Shown here piece after piece: positions 1 to 7,866 of a stretch of DNA of 55,134 nt. The stretch comes from Mycobacterium sp. (lineage in GTDB: Bacteria > Actinomycetota > Actinomycetes > Mycobacteriales > Mycobacteriaceae). Positions within the stretch are counted from its first letter, which is position 1. Every line of letters starts with the position of its first letter. Location: contig NZ_VYIK01000018.1 of the NCBI RefSeq assembly GCF_008709575.1, forward strand, positions 1 to 55,134, given 5' to 3'. A program made the translations under genes and the position numbers. A model generated the notes under the pieces. That model did no database searches. It saw only the letters and a list, made by a program, of their open reading frames with translations, and was not told where the DNA came from.

Positions 1-824
1 CCCCACTACCAGGGAGGGCAGCATGAATTCCACCCACGAAAACGTCAGTAGATCCCTCCGTTCTCATGGACCTGCCACTTGTTCAGGACCAGGAAGCACG
101 CAAGGCCGGCAAATATCGCATTTTCTACGACCGTGAACTGGTGTCGAGATTTGCGGTCATCCCGCGCTATGGCAATGGATCTCAAGTGCGATGGTTCGAA
201 GCCAAGCCGTGCTACATCTATCATGTCGTGAACGCATGGGATGCGGGCGAACAGATCATCATGGATGTATGTCGGGTCAAAAATCCCCAGCACCAGACGA
301 CTTTCGAGACACCGCTGGCGAACATGCTGGCCTACATGCGCCTTGACGCGCAGTTGTACCGCTATCGCTTTGATCTGCGAACAGGTCAGACAACCGAGAC
401 GGATCTCGACGACGCCAACATTGAATTTCCCAGCGTCGACTCGCGAATCGTCGGAAAGTCACACCGCTATTCCTACAACATGAGCCTTGCCAACGAGCCC
501 ACACTGTTATTTGACGGACTGGTGCGTTTCGACTCGCGAGATGGCGCCAAAGTCGAATACAAGTTCGGGCCCGGCAGGTGGGGCGCCGAGGCCCCGTTTG
601 CTCCCCGGGACGGTTCCACCAGTGAGACTGACGGCTACCTGGTGTGTTTTGTCAACGACGAAGCAGATGACTGCGCTGAAATCAACGTGTTCGACGCGGA
701 CTGTATCGACGCGGGGCCTCTCGCAAGAGTGCTGTTACCCCAACGCGTACCGTCGGGATTTCACGCGTGCTGGGTTCGAGCAGACCAACTCGAATCCTGC
801 AACTCACGGACATTGCGGTCGTAA
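1..824 (+). pseudogene. Decayed carotenoid oxygenase, C-terminal part, runs off the window edge
   Basis: The longest clean frame starts at ATG 66 (252 codons) and matches the C-terminal half of carotenoid cleavage / lignostilbene oxygenases. It contains PCYIYHVVNAWD (an iron-ligand His) and GFHACW (the last iron-ligand His) before a normal C-terminus. The first two ligand histidines expected in a roughly 450-residue enzyme are not in this frame, which is closed by TGA at 24-26. A plausible remnant of the preceding motif, HEF, lies in another frame at 22-30, and THENV-like residues lie in the third frame at about 31-50. That suggests at least two frameshifts. Automated annotation could call 66-824 an intact gene. 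Upstream sequence is outside the window, so decay is an inference. Confidence 0.6.
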
Positions 825-831
825 CCGGCGA

Positions 832-1656
832 ATGCGGTCCAGCGTCTGGCAGCAAAGCGGCAGTGCCGAACTGGAAGTGATCGAGAAAGGATCGTGCAGT
901 AGAAACCACGAGGTGCCGCTGCTATTCGTACATGGAGCGTGGCATGCGGCGTGGTGCTGGGACGAGCATTTCCTGGATTTCTTCGCACGGGAGGGCTACC
1001 GCGCCCTGGCACTGAGTCTGCGCGGCCACGGCAATAGTCCAGCACCCACATCGCTGGATGTCTGCTCAATCAGGGACTTCGTGCACGATGTGGCGTCAGT
1101 TGCCGAAGCGCTGCCGCGAAGACCGGTGGTGATCGGTCACTCGTTGGGTGGTTTGGTTGTGCAGAAATATCTGGAGCAGCATGAATCCCCGGCTGCCGTT
1201 CTTCTTGCGTCTGTTCCGCGGCGGGGAATAAGTGGAGCCGTTTTGCGGTTCTCGAGGAGGCATCCCTGGCTGACGTTGACCAAAGTGCTCGCCGGAGACA
1301 CCACGGCTGCGCTCGGTAGCGTAGAGCTTGTCCGTGAGCACCTCTTCTCACCGCAGACACCTGAATCGTTAATCGTTGCGTATATGGGTCGACTCCAACG
1401 CGAGAGCAGACGCGCTTTCTATCTGGATGCGACGCTCGCGAGCCTCCCGAAACCCAGATGTGTCACGACCCCTCTGTTGATACTCGGCGCCGGATGCGAC
1501 GGCATCTTCAGCGCATCAGAAGTCCGCGCGACAGCCCGCGCCTACCGCACCGACGCGGAATTCTTCCCCGATATAGGTCACGACATGATGCTGGAACCAC
1601 ACTGGCCGGCGGTGGCCGGACGAATCGACCGGTGGCTCGGTACGCACGGGCTGTGA
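832..1656 (+). CDS. Alpha/beta-fold hydrolase
   Basis: This 274-residue single-domain alpha/beta hydrolase shows FVHGAWHAAWCW (oxyanion-hole strand and turn), the nucleophile elbow GHSLGG (Ser about residue 104), a C-terminal acid in the GAGCDGIF loop and the catalytic His in DIGHDMM. These features resemble esterases and lipases acting on hydrophobic substrates; the substrate is unknown. ATG 832 follows 7 nt after the oxygenase remnant. GTG 877, still ahead of the first core strand, is an alternative start. The open frame extends further upstream to 487, but that part is antisense-like noise overlapping the oxygenase. It probably forms a unit with the ligase downstream (95-nt gap with a 10-bp repeat). 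Its base composition is richer in A/T than the mce region. Confidence 0.8.
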   Translation: MRSSVWQQSGSAELEVIEKGSCSRNHEVPLLFVHGAWHAAWCWDEHFLDFFAREGYRALALSLRGHGNSPAPTSLDVCSIRDFVHDVASVAEALPRRPVVIGHSLGGLVVQKYLEQHESPAAVLLASVPRRGISGAVLRFSRRHPWLTLTKVLAGDTTAALGSVELVREHLFSPQTPESLIVAYMGRLQRESRRAFYLDATLASLPKPRCVTTPLLILGAGCDGIFSASEVRATARAYRTDAEFFPDIGHDMMLEPHWPAVAGRIDRWLGTHGL

Positions 1657-1700
1657 GTGCGCTGCGCGCCACACCGAGGGACTCGCGCCCGAACGACACG

Positions 1701-1740
1701 ACCAGCAAGGACCAGCAAGGACCAGCAAGGACCAGCAAGG
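1701..1740 (+). repeat. 10-bp perfect tandem repeat, four copies (ACCAGCAAGG)
   Basis: Four exact head-to-tail copies of ACCAGCAAGG fill the gap between the hydrolase and the ligase. The last AAGGA lies about 11 nt before the ligase ATG at 1752, so the repeat itself carries the best Shine-Dalgarno-like sequence. Copy-number change by slippage would alter the leader but not the reading frame. Confidence 0.95.
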
Positions 1741-1751
1741 AATCGACCACC

Positions 1752-3500
1752 ATGCCCCACGACGATCCCCCGATCATTCGCCGCCAGGCCTGTCACTCGC
1801 CCGAACGTGCCAGCCAGTATCTCGAACGCGGCTGGTGGAGATCCGAGACCATTCTCGAGGTGTTCGCCCGCAACGTGGCGATGCTCGCTAATGCCACTGC
1901 CGTCAGCGATCCGTCCAATTTAGAAACGCTGTGCGATATGCCCGCCCAAAGCCTGACCTGGTCCGAACTCGATGCCTGCGCCGAGACCATCGCAGCGAAG
2001 TTATACGCGGCAGGCATCCGCCCCGGCGACGTCGTCGCCGTGCTGCTCCCCAACTCGGTTGCGTTAACGGCGAGCTATCTGGCGGTATGGCGGCTCGGCG
2101 CCGTTGCCTCGCCGATGCCCATGTCCTACCGGCGCCACGAGCTTGCCCGCGTCCTTACCTGCACCCGAGCCTCGGCACTGCTGACCGTCACCTCCTTCAA
2201 CAACCGGGCACCGGCCCAAACCGCAGTGTCACTGATGAACCAGAAGCCGTACGACGAAATCCGGCTCCGCGTAGTTTTCACCTTCGGTGCCGAGTCCACC
2301 GACGGCGCCGTCACCCTCGACGGGACGCCGGCCGGCACTGAATCGCGACGACGGGTGCGGGAACTCGGTAGCGAGTTGGTCCACAGCGTCAACGACTGCA
2401 TCACGATCTGCTGGACCAGCGGAACCGAAGCCGCCCCCAAAGGGGTCCCCCGGTGCCATGGGGACTGGCTCGCAATCGCTCAAGTTGCCCAGGATGCCAT
2501 GGCTGTGACTCCCGATTCGGTCATCGTCTCCCCATTTCCGATGGTTAACATGGCAGGTTTAGGGTCGGGAATTCTCCCCTGGCTGCTGGGGGGCGGGCAT
2601 TTGGTCCATCATCATCCATTGGATCTCGAATTATTCCTGACACAAATCCACCGATATCGCGCAACGCACGCAAATATGGCGCCGGCAATAATGACAATGT
2701 TACGTAACCAGCTCGATTGCCGTGGTGATTTCGATCTGTCCTCGCTGCAAAAGGTCGGCGCAGGTGGCGGGCCGTTAAGACCCGGTGACGTCCGCCACTG
2801 GCAAGAGAAATTGGGAATTGATGTGATCAACTTCTTCGCCTCCAATGAGGGAGTTTGCCTGATCGCGGCTCCCGACGACATCCCCGATCCGCTCATGCGT
2901 GCCCACTATCTGCCCAACTACAATTCCGCCGCACGGCACTGGATCACCGCGGTCGCCTCGCGCACTGACGTGCGTTTAGTCGACATGGCGACCGGTCATC
3001 CTGTCACGACAATCGGCGGCCGCGGTGAGCTGCGAATCAAAGGACCCACGATCTTCGCCGGCTACCTTGACGGCACAGCACCGCGCAAGCCCTTCGACGA
3101 CGAGGGCTACTTCTGCAGCGGTGACGTTTTCGAACTCTCCGGCGAAAACGGTGAATTCTTGAAATTTGTTGACCACGCCAAGGACATTATCGTCCGAGGT
3201 GGAATGAATATCAGCCCCGCCGAGATTGAGGGAATCCTGATCGACCATGCCGCTGTGTCGGAAGTCGCCATAGTCGGCTACAGCGACGATGTGTTCGGCG
3301 AGAAATGTTGCGCCGTCGTTGTTCCCGAGCAGGGAGCCACACCGACACTTCAGCAACTCGCCGATTATTTGCGGGGACGCGATGTCGCGTCGTTCAAACT
3401 GCCGGAGTTACTGGTCCTCACCGAGGCCTTGCCGCGCAGTCCGACCGGAAAGCTGATGAGGCGCGAACTCGGCCGCACCGTCAATCAACAGGCGCACTAG
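1752..3500 (+). CDS. Acyl-CoA ligase (ANL superfamily) in the fadD5 position
   Basis: The 582-residue AMP-forming ligase looks complete. It has the P-loop-like WTSGTEAAPKG (about 219-229; Glu replaces the usual Thr), FFASNEG (about 360, A5 region), YFCSGDVF (about 453, A7), IVRGGMNISPAEIE (about 480, hinge) and the catalytic lysine in SPTGKLMRREL (about 565). It would activate a carboxylate to its CoA thioester. It sits directly upstream of yrbE1A where other mycobacteria have fadD5, but its N-terminus and motif spelling differ from FadD5 as I recall it. It looks closer to ligases for alicyclic or sterol-type acids, which is a guess. TTA and other A/T-rich codons are frequent, unlike the genes downstream, suggesting transfer. 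The extended frame from 1458 overlaps the hydrolase and is rejected. Confidence 0.8.
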   Translation: MPHDDPPIIRRQACHSPERASQYLERGWWRSETILEVFARNVAMLANATAVSDPSNLETLCDMPAQSLTWSELDACAETIAAKLYAAGIRPGDVVAVLLPNSVALTASYLAVWRLGAVASPMPMSYRRHELARVLTCTRASALLTVTSFNNRAPAQTAVSLMNQKPYDEIRLRVVFTFGAESTDGAVTLDGTPAGTESRRRVRELGSELVHSVNDCITICWTSGTEAAPKGVPRCHGDWLAIAQVAQDAMAVTPDSVIVSPFPMVNMAGLGSGILPWLLGGGHLVHHHPLDLELFLTQIHRYRATHANMAPAIMTMLRNQLDCRGDFDLSSLQKVGAGGGPLRPGDVRHWQEKLGIDVINFFASNEGVCLIAAPDDIPDPLMRAHYLPNYNSAARHWITAVASRTDVRLVDMATGHPVTTIGGRGELRIKGPTIFAGYLDGTAPRKPFDDEGYFCSGDVFELSGENGEFLKFVDHAKDIIVRGGMNISPAEIEGILIDHAAVSEVAIVGYSDDVFGEKCCAVVVPEQGATPTLQQLADYLRGRDVASFKLPELLVLTEALPRSPTGKLMRRELGRTVNQQAH

Positions 3501-3841
3501 TTGGATCGGAGTCTCTCGGGCAGGTCGGCGCGACCCGGGTTCGCCTTTCGACCGCCCCGGACGGCCGGGCCGACGCTGTCGGCGACAACCTCCTCGGAGG
3601 GCGGCAGCCGGGGACTCGCCGCAGTTCGCAACCGCGGGGCTGTCGTCGCTGGGTCAAATTTCCATGGGTCAAAGCGATACGGTGCGGACCAACCAGTCGA
3701 TAGGGTACATTCCTGTGGTCTCGCTCACTACCTGCGAGTAGGGAGCCGACAGTCACACGGAGGGATGGGACGAGGAGGACGCGTGCGACATGATCGGCCG
3801 CGAAGGCGGGCGGTACGCGGGCTCTCGGTAGGGGGTCGACG
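3501..3841. other. Intergenic region ahead of the mce1 operon, probable promoter region
   Basis: These 341 bases hold no convincing gene. GGGTCAAA occurs twice 15 bp apart (3651-3658 and 3666-3673). TANNNT hexamers that could act as -10 elements are TACGGT (3678-3683), TAGGGT (3701-3706) and TACATT (3706-3711), but none has a good -35. In M. tuberculosis the fadD5-yrbE1A gap is known to contain a promoter, so a similar role is likely here. An A+G-rich tract just before GTG 3842 may serve as the ribosome site. Confidence 0.4.
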
Positions 3842-4648
3842 GTGACCACTACACAGCCGCGGATCTCCGATTACGTCCGTGCCCGAATCGGGCCTGCGCT
3901 CCTGCTGGTCGGCGGATTTTTCCGGATGTGTGTGCTGACCGGAAAAGCATTGTTTCGCTGGCCCTTCCAGTGGCGCGAATTCATCCTGCAATGCTGGTTC
4001 ATCATCCGAGTCGCGATCCTGCCGACCATGGCGGTCTCGGTGCCGGTGACGGTGTTGTTCATCTTCACCTTCAACCTCCTGCTCATCCAAGCTGGGCTCG
4101 GCGATGTCTCGGGGGCCGGTGCGGGAATCGCGGTGATCACCCAGATCGGCCCCATCGTGACGGTGCTGGTGGTCGCCGGCGCGGGAGCCACGGCGATCTG
4201 CGCCGACTTGGGCGCCCGCACCATCCGGGAGGAAATCGACGCGATGGAGGTGCTCGGCATCGATCCCATTCACCGGCTGGTGGTCCCGCGGGTGGTCGCC
4301 GCCACGCTGGTCGCCACGCTGCTCAACGCGCTGGTGAGTATGGTCGGGCTGGCCGGCGGCTACATCTTCGGTGTCTATCTGCAGAATATCTCCGGCGGCG
4401 CCTATCTGGCCACGCTGACCCTGGTCACCGGGCTGCCCGAAGTGGTCATTGCGACCATCAAGGCCGCGATATTCGGGTTGATCGCCGGCTTGGTCGGCTG
4501 TTATCGAGGATTGACCGTGCGGGGCGGCTCCAAGGGTTTGGGGACCGCCGTGAACGAGACTGTGGTGCTCTGCGTGGTGGCGCTGTATGCGGTCAATGTG
4601 GTACTAACCACGATCGGTGTTCGGTTCGGAACGGGGTCCCTGCAATGA
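3842..4648 (+). CDS. yrbE1A: YrbE1A, Mce1 permease subunit A
   Basis: This 268-residue polytopic membrane protein is an MlaE/YrbE-family permease and forms the transmembrane channel of the Mce1 ABC-type lipid importer together with YrbE1B. About five to six hydrophobic segments are visible. The conserved cytoplasmic loop reads GARTIREEIDAMEVLGIDP (about residues 127-145), the E-x-D signature that contacts the Mkl ATPase. GTG 3842 follows a purine-rich tract and gives the family's usual length. Its TGA overlaps the ATG of yrbE1B (ATGA, 4645-4648), implying translational coupling. Mkl is encoded elsewhere, as is usual. Confidence 0.95.
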   Translation: MTTTQPRISDYVRARIGPALLLVGGFFRMCVLTGKALFRWPFQWREFILQCWFIIRVAILPTMAVSVPVTVLFIFTFNLLLIQAGLGDVSGAGAGIAVITQIGPIVTVLVVAGAGATAICADLGARTIREEIDAMEVLGIDPIHRLVVPRVVAATLVATLLNALVSMVGLAGGYIFGVYLQNISGGAYLATLTLVTGLPEVVIATIKAAIFGLIAGLVGCYRGLTVRGGSKGLGTAVNETVVLCVVALYAVNVVLTTIGVRFGTGSLQ

Positions 4649-5514
4649 CGATGACCGAAGTCCTCAGTGCCCGCTTCCCGCGGGCGGTCCACACGCTGAG
4701 CCGTTACAGCAGCACCGCTGCGCGGCCTCTCGACGAAGCCGGCAAGCTGGGCTGGTTCACGGTCATCAGCGTGCGCGACACGCCTTGGGCGCTAACCCGA
4801 TACCACAGGGAAGTGCTGCGGCTGATCGCCCAGGTCGGGATGGGAACCGGTGCCATGGCCGTCGTCGGAGGCACCGCGGTGATCATCACCTTCGTGACGC
4901 TGTCCTCCGGCTCGCTGGTCGCCATTCAAGGACTCGCGTCGCTGGGCCACATCGGCATTCAGGCACTGCTGGGCTTTGTCGCAGCGCTGATCAACGTGCG
5001 CCTTGTCGCCCCCGTCGTTTCCGGTGTTGTGCTGGCGGCGACGGTCGGCGCGGGCGCGACCGCCGAACTGGGCGCGATGCGGATCAGCGAAGAGATCGAC
5101 GCGCTGGAAGTGATAGGCATCAGGTCGATGGCGTACTTGGTGTCGACCCGGACATTGGCCGGGCTGGTGGTGATCATCCCGCTCTACTCACTGGGACTGA
5201 TCATGTCGTTCCTGTCACCGCAGATCATCACCACGGTGCTCTATGGGCAGGCTTCTGGAACTTACGAGCACTATTTCCGCACCTTCTTGCGCCCCAACGA
5301 TGTCTTCTGGTCATTCGTGGAGGTGATCATCATTTCGGTTGTCGTCATGCTGAGTCACTCGTACTACGGTTACAACGCCAGCGGCGGTCCGGTCGGTGTC
5401 GGCGAGGCCGTCGGCCGATCGATGCGTTTTTCGCTGGTTTCGGTCAACGTGGTCATCCTGTTGGCCGAAATGGCGCTCTATGGCGTCAACCCCAACTTCA
5501 ACTTCACCGTGTAG
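4645..5514 (+). CDS. yrbE1B: YrbE1B, Mce1 permease subunit B
   Basis: The second MlaE-family permease of the importer has 289 residues. It carries the same loop signature, GAMRISEEIDALEVIGI (about 147-163), and several long hydrophobic segments. The C-terminus ends NPNFNFTV. It starts at ATG 4645 inside the stop of yrbE1A, and 16 nt separate its stop from mce1A. It is expected to heterodimerise with YrbE1A in the inner membrane and to anchor the Mce protein tunnel. Confidence 0.95.
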   Translation: MTMTEVLSARFPRAVHTLSRYSSTAARPLDEAGKLGWFTVISVRDTPWALTRYHREVLRLIAQVGMGTGAMAVVGGTAVIITFVTLSSGSLVAIQGLASLGHIGIQALLGFVAALINVRLVAPVVSGVVLAATVGAGATAELGAMRISEEIDALEVIGIRSMAYLVSTRTLAGLVVIIPLYSLGLIMSFLSPQIITTVLYGQASGTYEHYFRTFLRPNDVFWSFVEVIIISVVVMLSHSYYGYNASGGPVGVGEAVGRSMRFSLVSVNVVILLAEMALYGVNPNFNFTV

Positions 5515-5530
5515 GACAACGGGGAAAGCC

Positions 5531-6832
5531 ATGACACTGCCGTCGGGTAAACACAACAAGCCCCCGTTCCAGCCGTACCGCGCGGCCGGCGTGGTGGTGT
5601 TCGTCATCGGTGTCCTGGTGCTGTGGTTGGTATACCTGCAGTACCGGGGGGATTTCACACCGGTAACCCGGCTGACCATGCTCGCCTCGCGCGCGGGACT
5701 GGTCATGGAACCCGGCTCCCAGGTCACCTACAACGGAGTGCGAATCGGCCGAGTTGCAGACATTGTCGAGGTGCAACACGACGGCAGGCCAGCAGCGAAA
5801 TTCACGCTGGACGTGTATCCCCGCTACCTCAAGCTGATTCCGGCCAACGTCGACGCCAAGATCGAAGCGACCACTGTGTTCGGCGGCAAATCTCTGTCGT
5901 TGACATCACCGAAAAATCCTACTCCGCAACGAATCACGCCCCAGCATGTCATCGACGCGACACATGTGACCACGGAATTCAACACGCTGTTCCAGACGAT
6001 CACCTCGATCAGCGAGAAGGTCGATCCGGTCAAGGTGAACCTGACCCTGAGTGCGGCCGCCGAGGCGCTGAGCGGGTTGGGCGACAAATTCGGCCAGTCG
6101 ATCGTCAACGCCAACACGGTGCTCGACGAGGTCAACCCGCGCATGCCGACGATCCGCCACGACATTCGCCAGTTGGCAACCCTCGGCGACACCTACGCCG
6201 ACGCTTCACCGGATCTGTTCGACTTCCTCAACCACGCGGTCACCACAGCACACACCGTGCACCACCAGGAAAACGAGCTGGACCAGGCATTGTTGGCGGC
6301 GACGGGCTTCGGCAACACCGGCACCGACATCTTCAACAGGGGCGGACCGTATCTCGCGCGCGGCGCCGCCGACTTGGTGCCCACCGCCCAACTGCTGGAC
6401 ACCTACAGTCCCGAGCTGTACTGCACGATGCGCAATCTCCACGATTCAGAACCGAAAGTCGCGGCCTTCACCAGCCCCTATTCGCTCCATTCCGAAACCA
6501 CACTGCTGTCCGGGCTGGGGCTCGCCATCAACCTTCCCGGCCTCGGGCTCACCTTAGCGTCGGGAGGACTCATCGGGCTGGCCGGCCTCGTCGGCGGCGC
6601 GCCGAATCCCTATATCTATCCGGACAATCTGCCGCGGGTCAACGCGCACGGCGGACCCGGCGGAGCACCGGGCTGCTGGCAGTCGATCACCCGTGATTTC
6701 TGGCCGGCACCCACGCTGGTGGCCGACACCGGGGTCAGCCTGGCACCGTACAACCACGTCGATACCGGCTCACCGTACGCGATCGAGTACGTCTGGGGCC
6801 GCCAGGTGGGGGATTACACGATCAACCCATGA
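5531..6832 (+). CDS. mce1A: Mce1A, Mce-family lipid-transfer protein
   Basis: The 433-residue protein has one N-terminal membrane helix (about 18-36) and then an MCE/MlaD domain (about 40-120, with AGLVMEPGSQVTYNGVRIG), followed by a long helical region that in Mce systems builds the periplasmic tunnel. Two cysteines near the C-terminal side (ELYCTM and PGCWQS) may pair. ATG 5531 is preceded by GGGGAAAG at 5521-5528. The open frame to 5396 lies inside yrbE1B and is rejected. It is slightly shorter than Mce1A of M. tuberculosis. Its stop overlaps the start of mce1B. Confidence 0.95.
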   Translation: MTLPSGKHNKPPFQPYRAAGVVVFVIGVLVLWLVYLQYRGDFTPVTRLTMLASRAGLVMEPGSQVTYNGVRIGRVADIVEVQHDGRPAAKFTLDVYPRYLKLIPANVDAKIEATTVFGGKSLSLTSPKNPTPQRITPQHVIDATHVTTEFNTLFQTITSISEKVDPVKVNLTLSAAAEALSGLGDKFGQSIVNANTVLDEVNPRMPTIRHDIRQLATLGDTYADASPDLFDFLNHAVTTAHTVHHQENELDQALLAATGFGNTGTDIFNRGGPYLARGAADLVPTAQLLDTYSPELYCTMRNLHDSEPKVAAFTSPYSLHSETTLLSGLGLAINLPGLGLTLASGGLIGLAGLVGGAPNPYIYPDNLPRVNAHGGPGGAPGCWQSITRDFWPAPTLVADTGVSLAPYNHVDTGSPYAIEYVWGRQVGDYTINP

Positions 6833-7866
6833 AAATCACCGGCACCGTCGTCAAACTCAGCATCGTCGCCGCGGTGCTGCTGCTCTTCACCGCGATGATC
6901 GTGGTGGTGTTCGGCCAGATCCGTTTCGAGCGGACCAACAGCTACTCCGCGGAATTCAGCAGTGCCAGCGGCCTGCGCAGCGGCCAGTTGGTCCGCGCCT
7001 CCGGCGTGGAGGTCGGCAAAGTCAAAGACCTCAAGCTGATCGACGGCGGCCGTCGGATCCGGGTGAACTTCGACGTCGACCGCTCCATTCCGCTGTACCA
7101 GTCGACCACAGCGCACATCCGCTATCTCAACCTCATCGGTGACCGCTACCTCGAGCTCAAGCGCGGCCAGGGCGAGGGCGCCGACCGTATCCTGCCGCCC
7201 GGTGGCTTCATCCCGCTGTCGCGCACCCAGCCGGCCCTGGACCTTGATGCGTTGATCGGGGGCTTCAAGCCGCTGTTTCGGGCGCTGGACCCGGAGAAGG
7301 TCAACACGATCGCGTCGGCGATCATCACCGTGTTCCAGGGCGAGGGTGGCACCATCAACGACATCCTCGACCAGACCGCGCAACTGACCGCCCACATCGC
7401 CGAGCGTGACCGGGCCATCGGTGAGGTCGTCAAGAACCTCAACATCGTCTTGGACACCACCGTCAAGCACCGCAAGCAGTTCGACCAGACCATCGTCGAC
7501 TTCGAGAAACTGATCACGGGCTTGAGCAACCATGCCGACCCGCTCGCCGCGGGCACCGCGAACATCAGCAACGCCGCCGGGACAGTCGCCGACCTGCTGG
7601 CCGACAACCAGGCGCTGCTGCACAAGACGTTGAACTACCTCGACCCCATCCAGCAGGCGATCATCGACCAGCGTGCTCAGTACGACGACCAGCTCCGCCG
7701 GACACCGGCGGGGATCAACACCGTGGGCCGGGTCGCCAGCTCCGGCGACTTCATCAGCTTCTACCTCTGCGATCTGACGCTGAAGACCAACGGGCTGCAG
7801 CCGGGCGGACCGGTTCGCACCGTCAAGATCTGGCAGCAGCCGACGGGTAGGTGCACGCCGCAATGA
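6829..7866 (+). CDS. mce1B: Mce1B, Mce-family lipid-transfer protein
   Basis: This 345-residue protein has an N-terminal membrane helix (about 8-27), an MCE domain beginning near SAEFSSASGLRSGQLVRASGV (about 42-62) and a helical C-terminal tail without the proline-rich extension seen in Mce1C and Mce1D. It is the shortest Mce protein of the set, as in other mce1 operons. ATG 6829 overlaps the mce1A stop and the gene ends in an ATGA overlap with mce1C, so expression is coupled on both sides. It contributes one of the six subunits of the lipid-conducting tunnel. Confidence 0.95.
   Translation: MKITGTVVKLSIVAAVLLLFTAMIVVVFGQIRFERTNSYSAEFSSASGLRSGQLVRASGVEVGKVKDLKLIDGGRRIRVNFDVDRSIPLYQSTTAHIRYLNLIGDRYLELKRGQGEGADRILPPGGFIPLSRTQPALDLDALIGGFKPLFRALDPEKVNTIASAIITVFQGEGGTINDILDQTAQLTAHIAERDRAIGEVVKNLNIVLDTTVKHRKQFDQTIVDFEKLITGLSNHADPLAAGTANISNAAGTVADLLADNQALLHKTLNYLDPIQQAIIDQRAQYDDQLRRTPAGINTVGRVASSGDFISFYLCDLTLKTNGLQPGGPVRTVKIWQQPTGRCTPQ

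Noticed and set aside
3827..3844. TAGGGG-N7-GTG as a leaderless promoter for yrbE1A
   Set aside because: The last base of the hexamer is G, not the needed T; the tract looks more like a ribosome site.
3501..3845. Open frame of 114 codons between ligase and yrbE1A
   Set aside because: Arg/Gly/Ser-rich translation with no domain, and it overlaps the yrbE1A start; typical of non-coding high-GC DNA.
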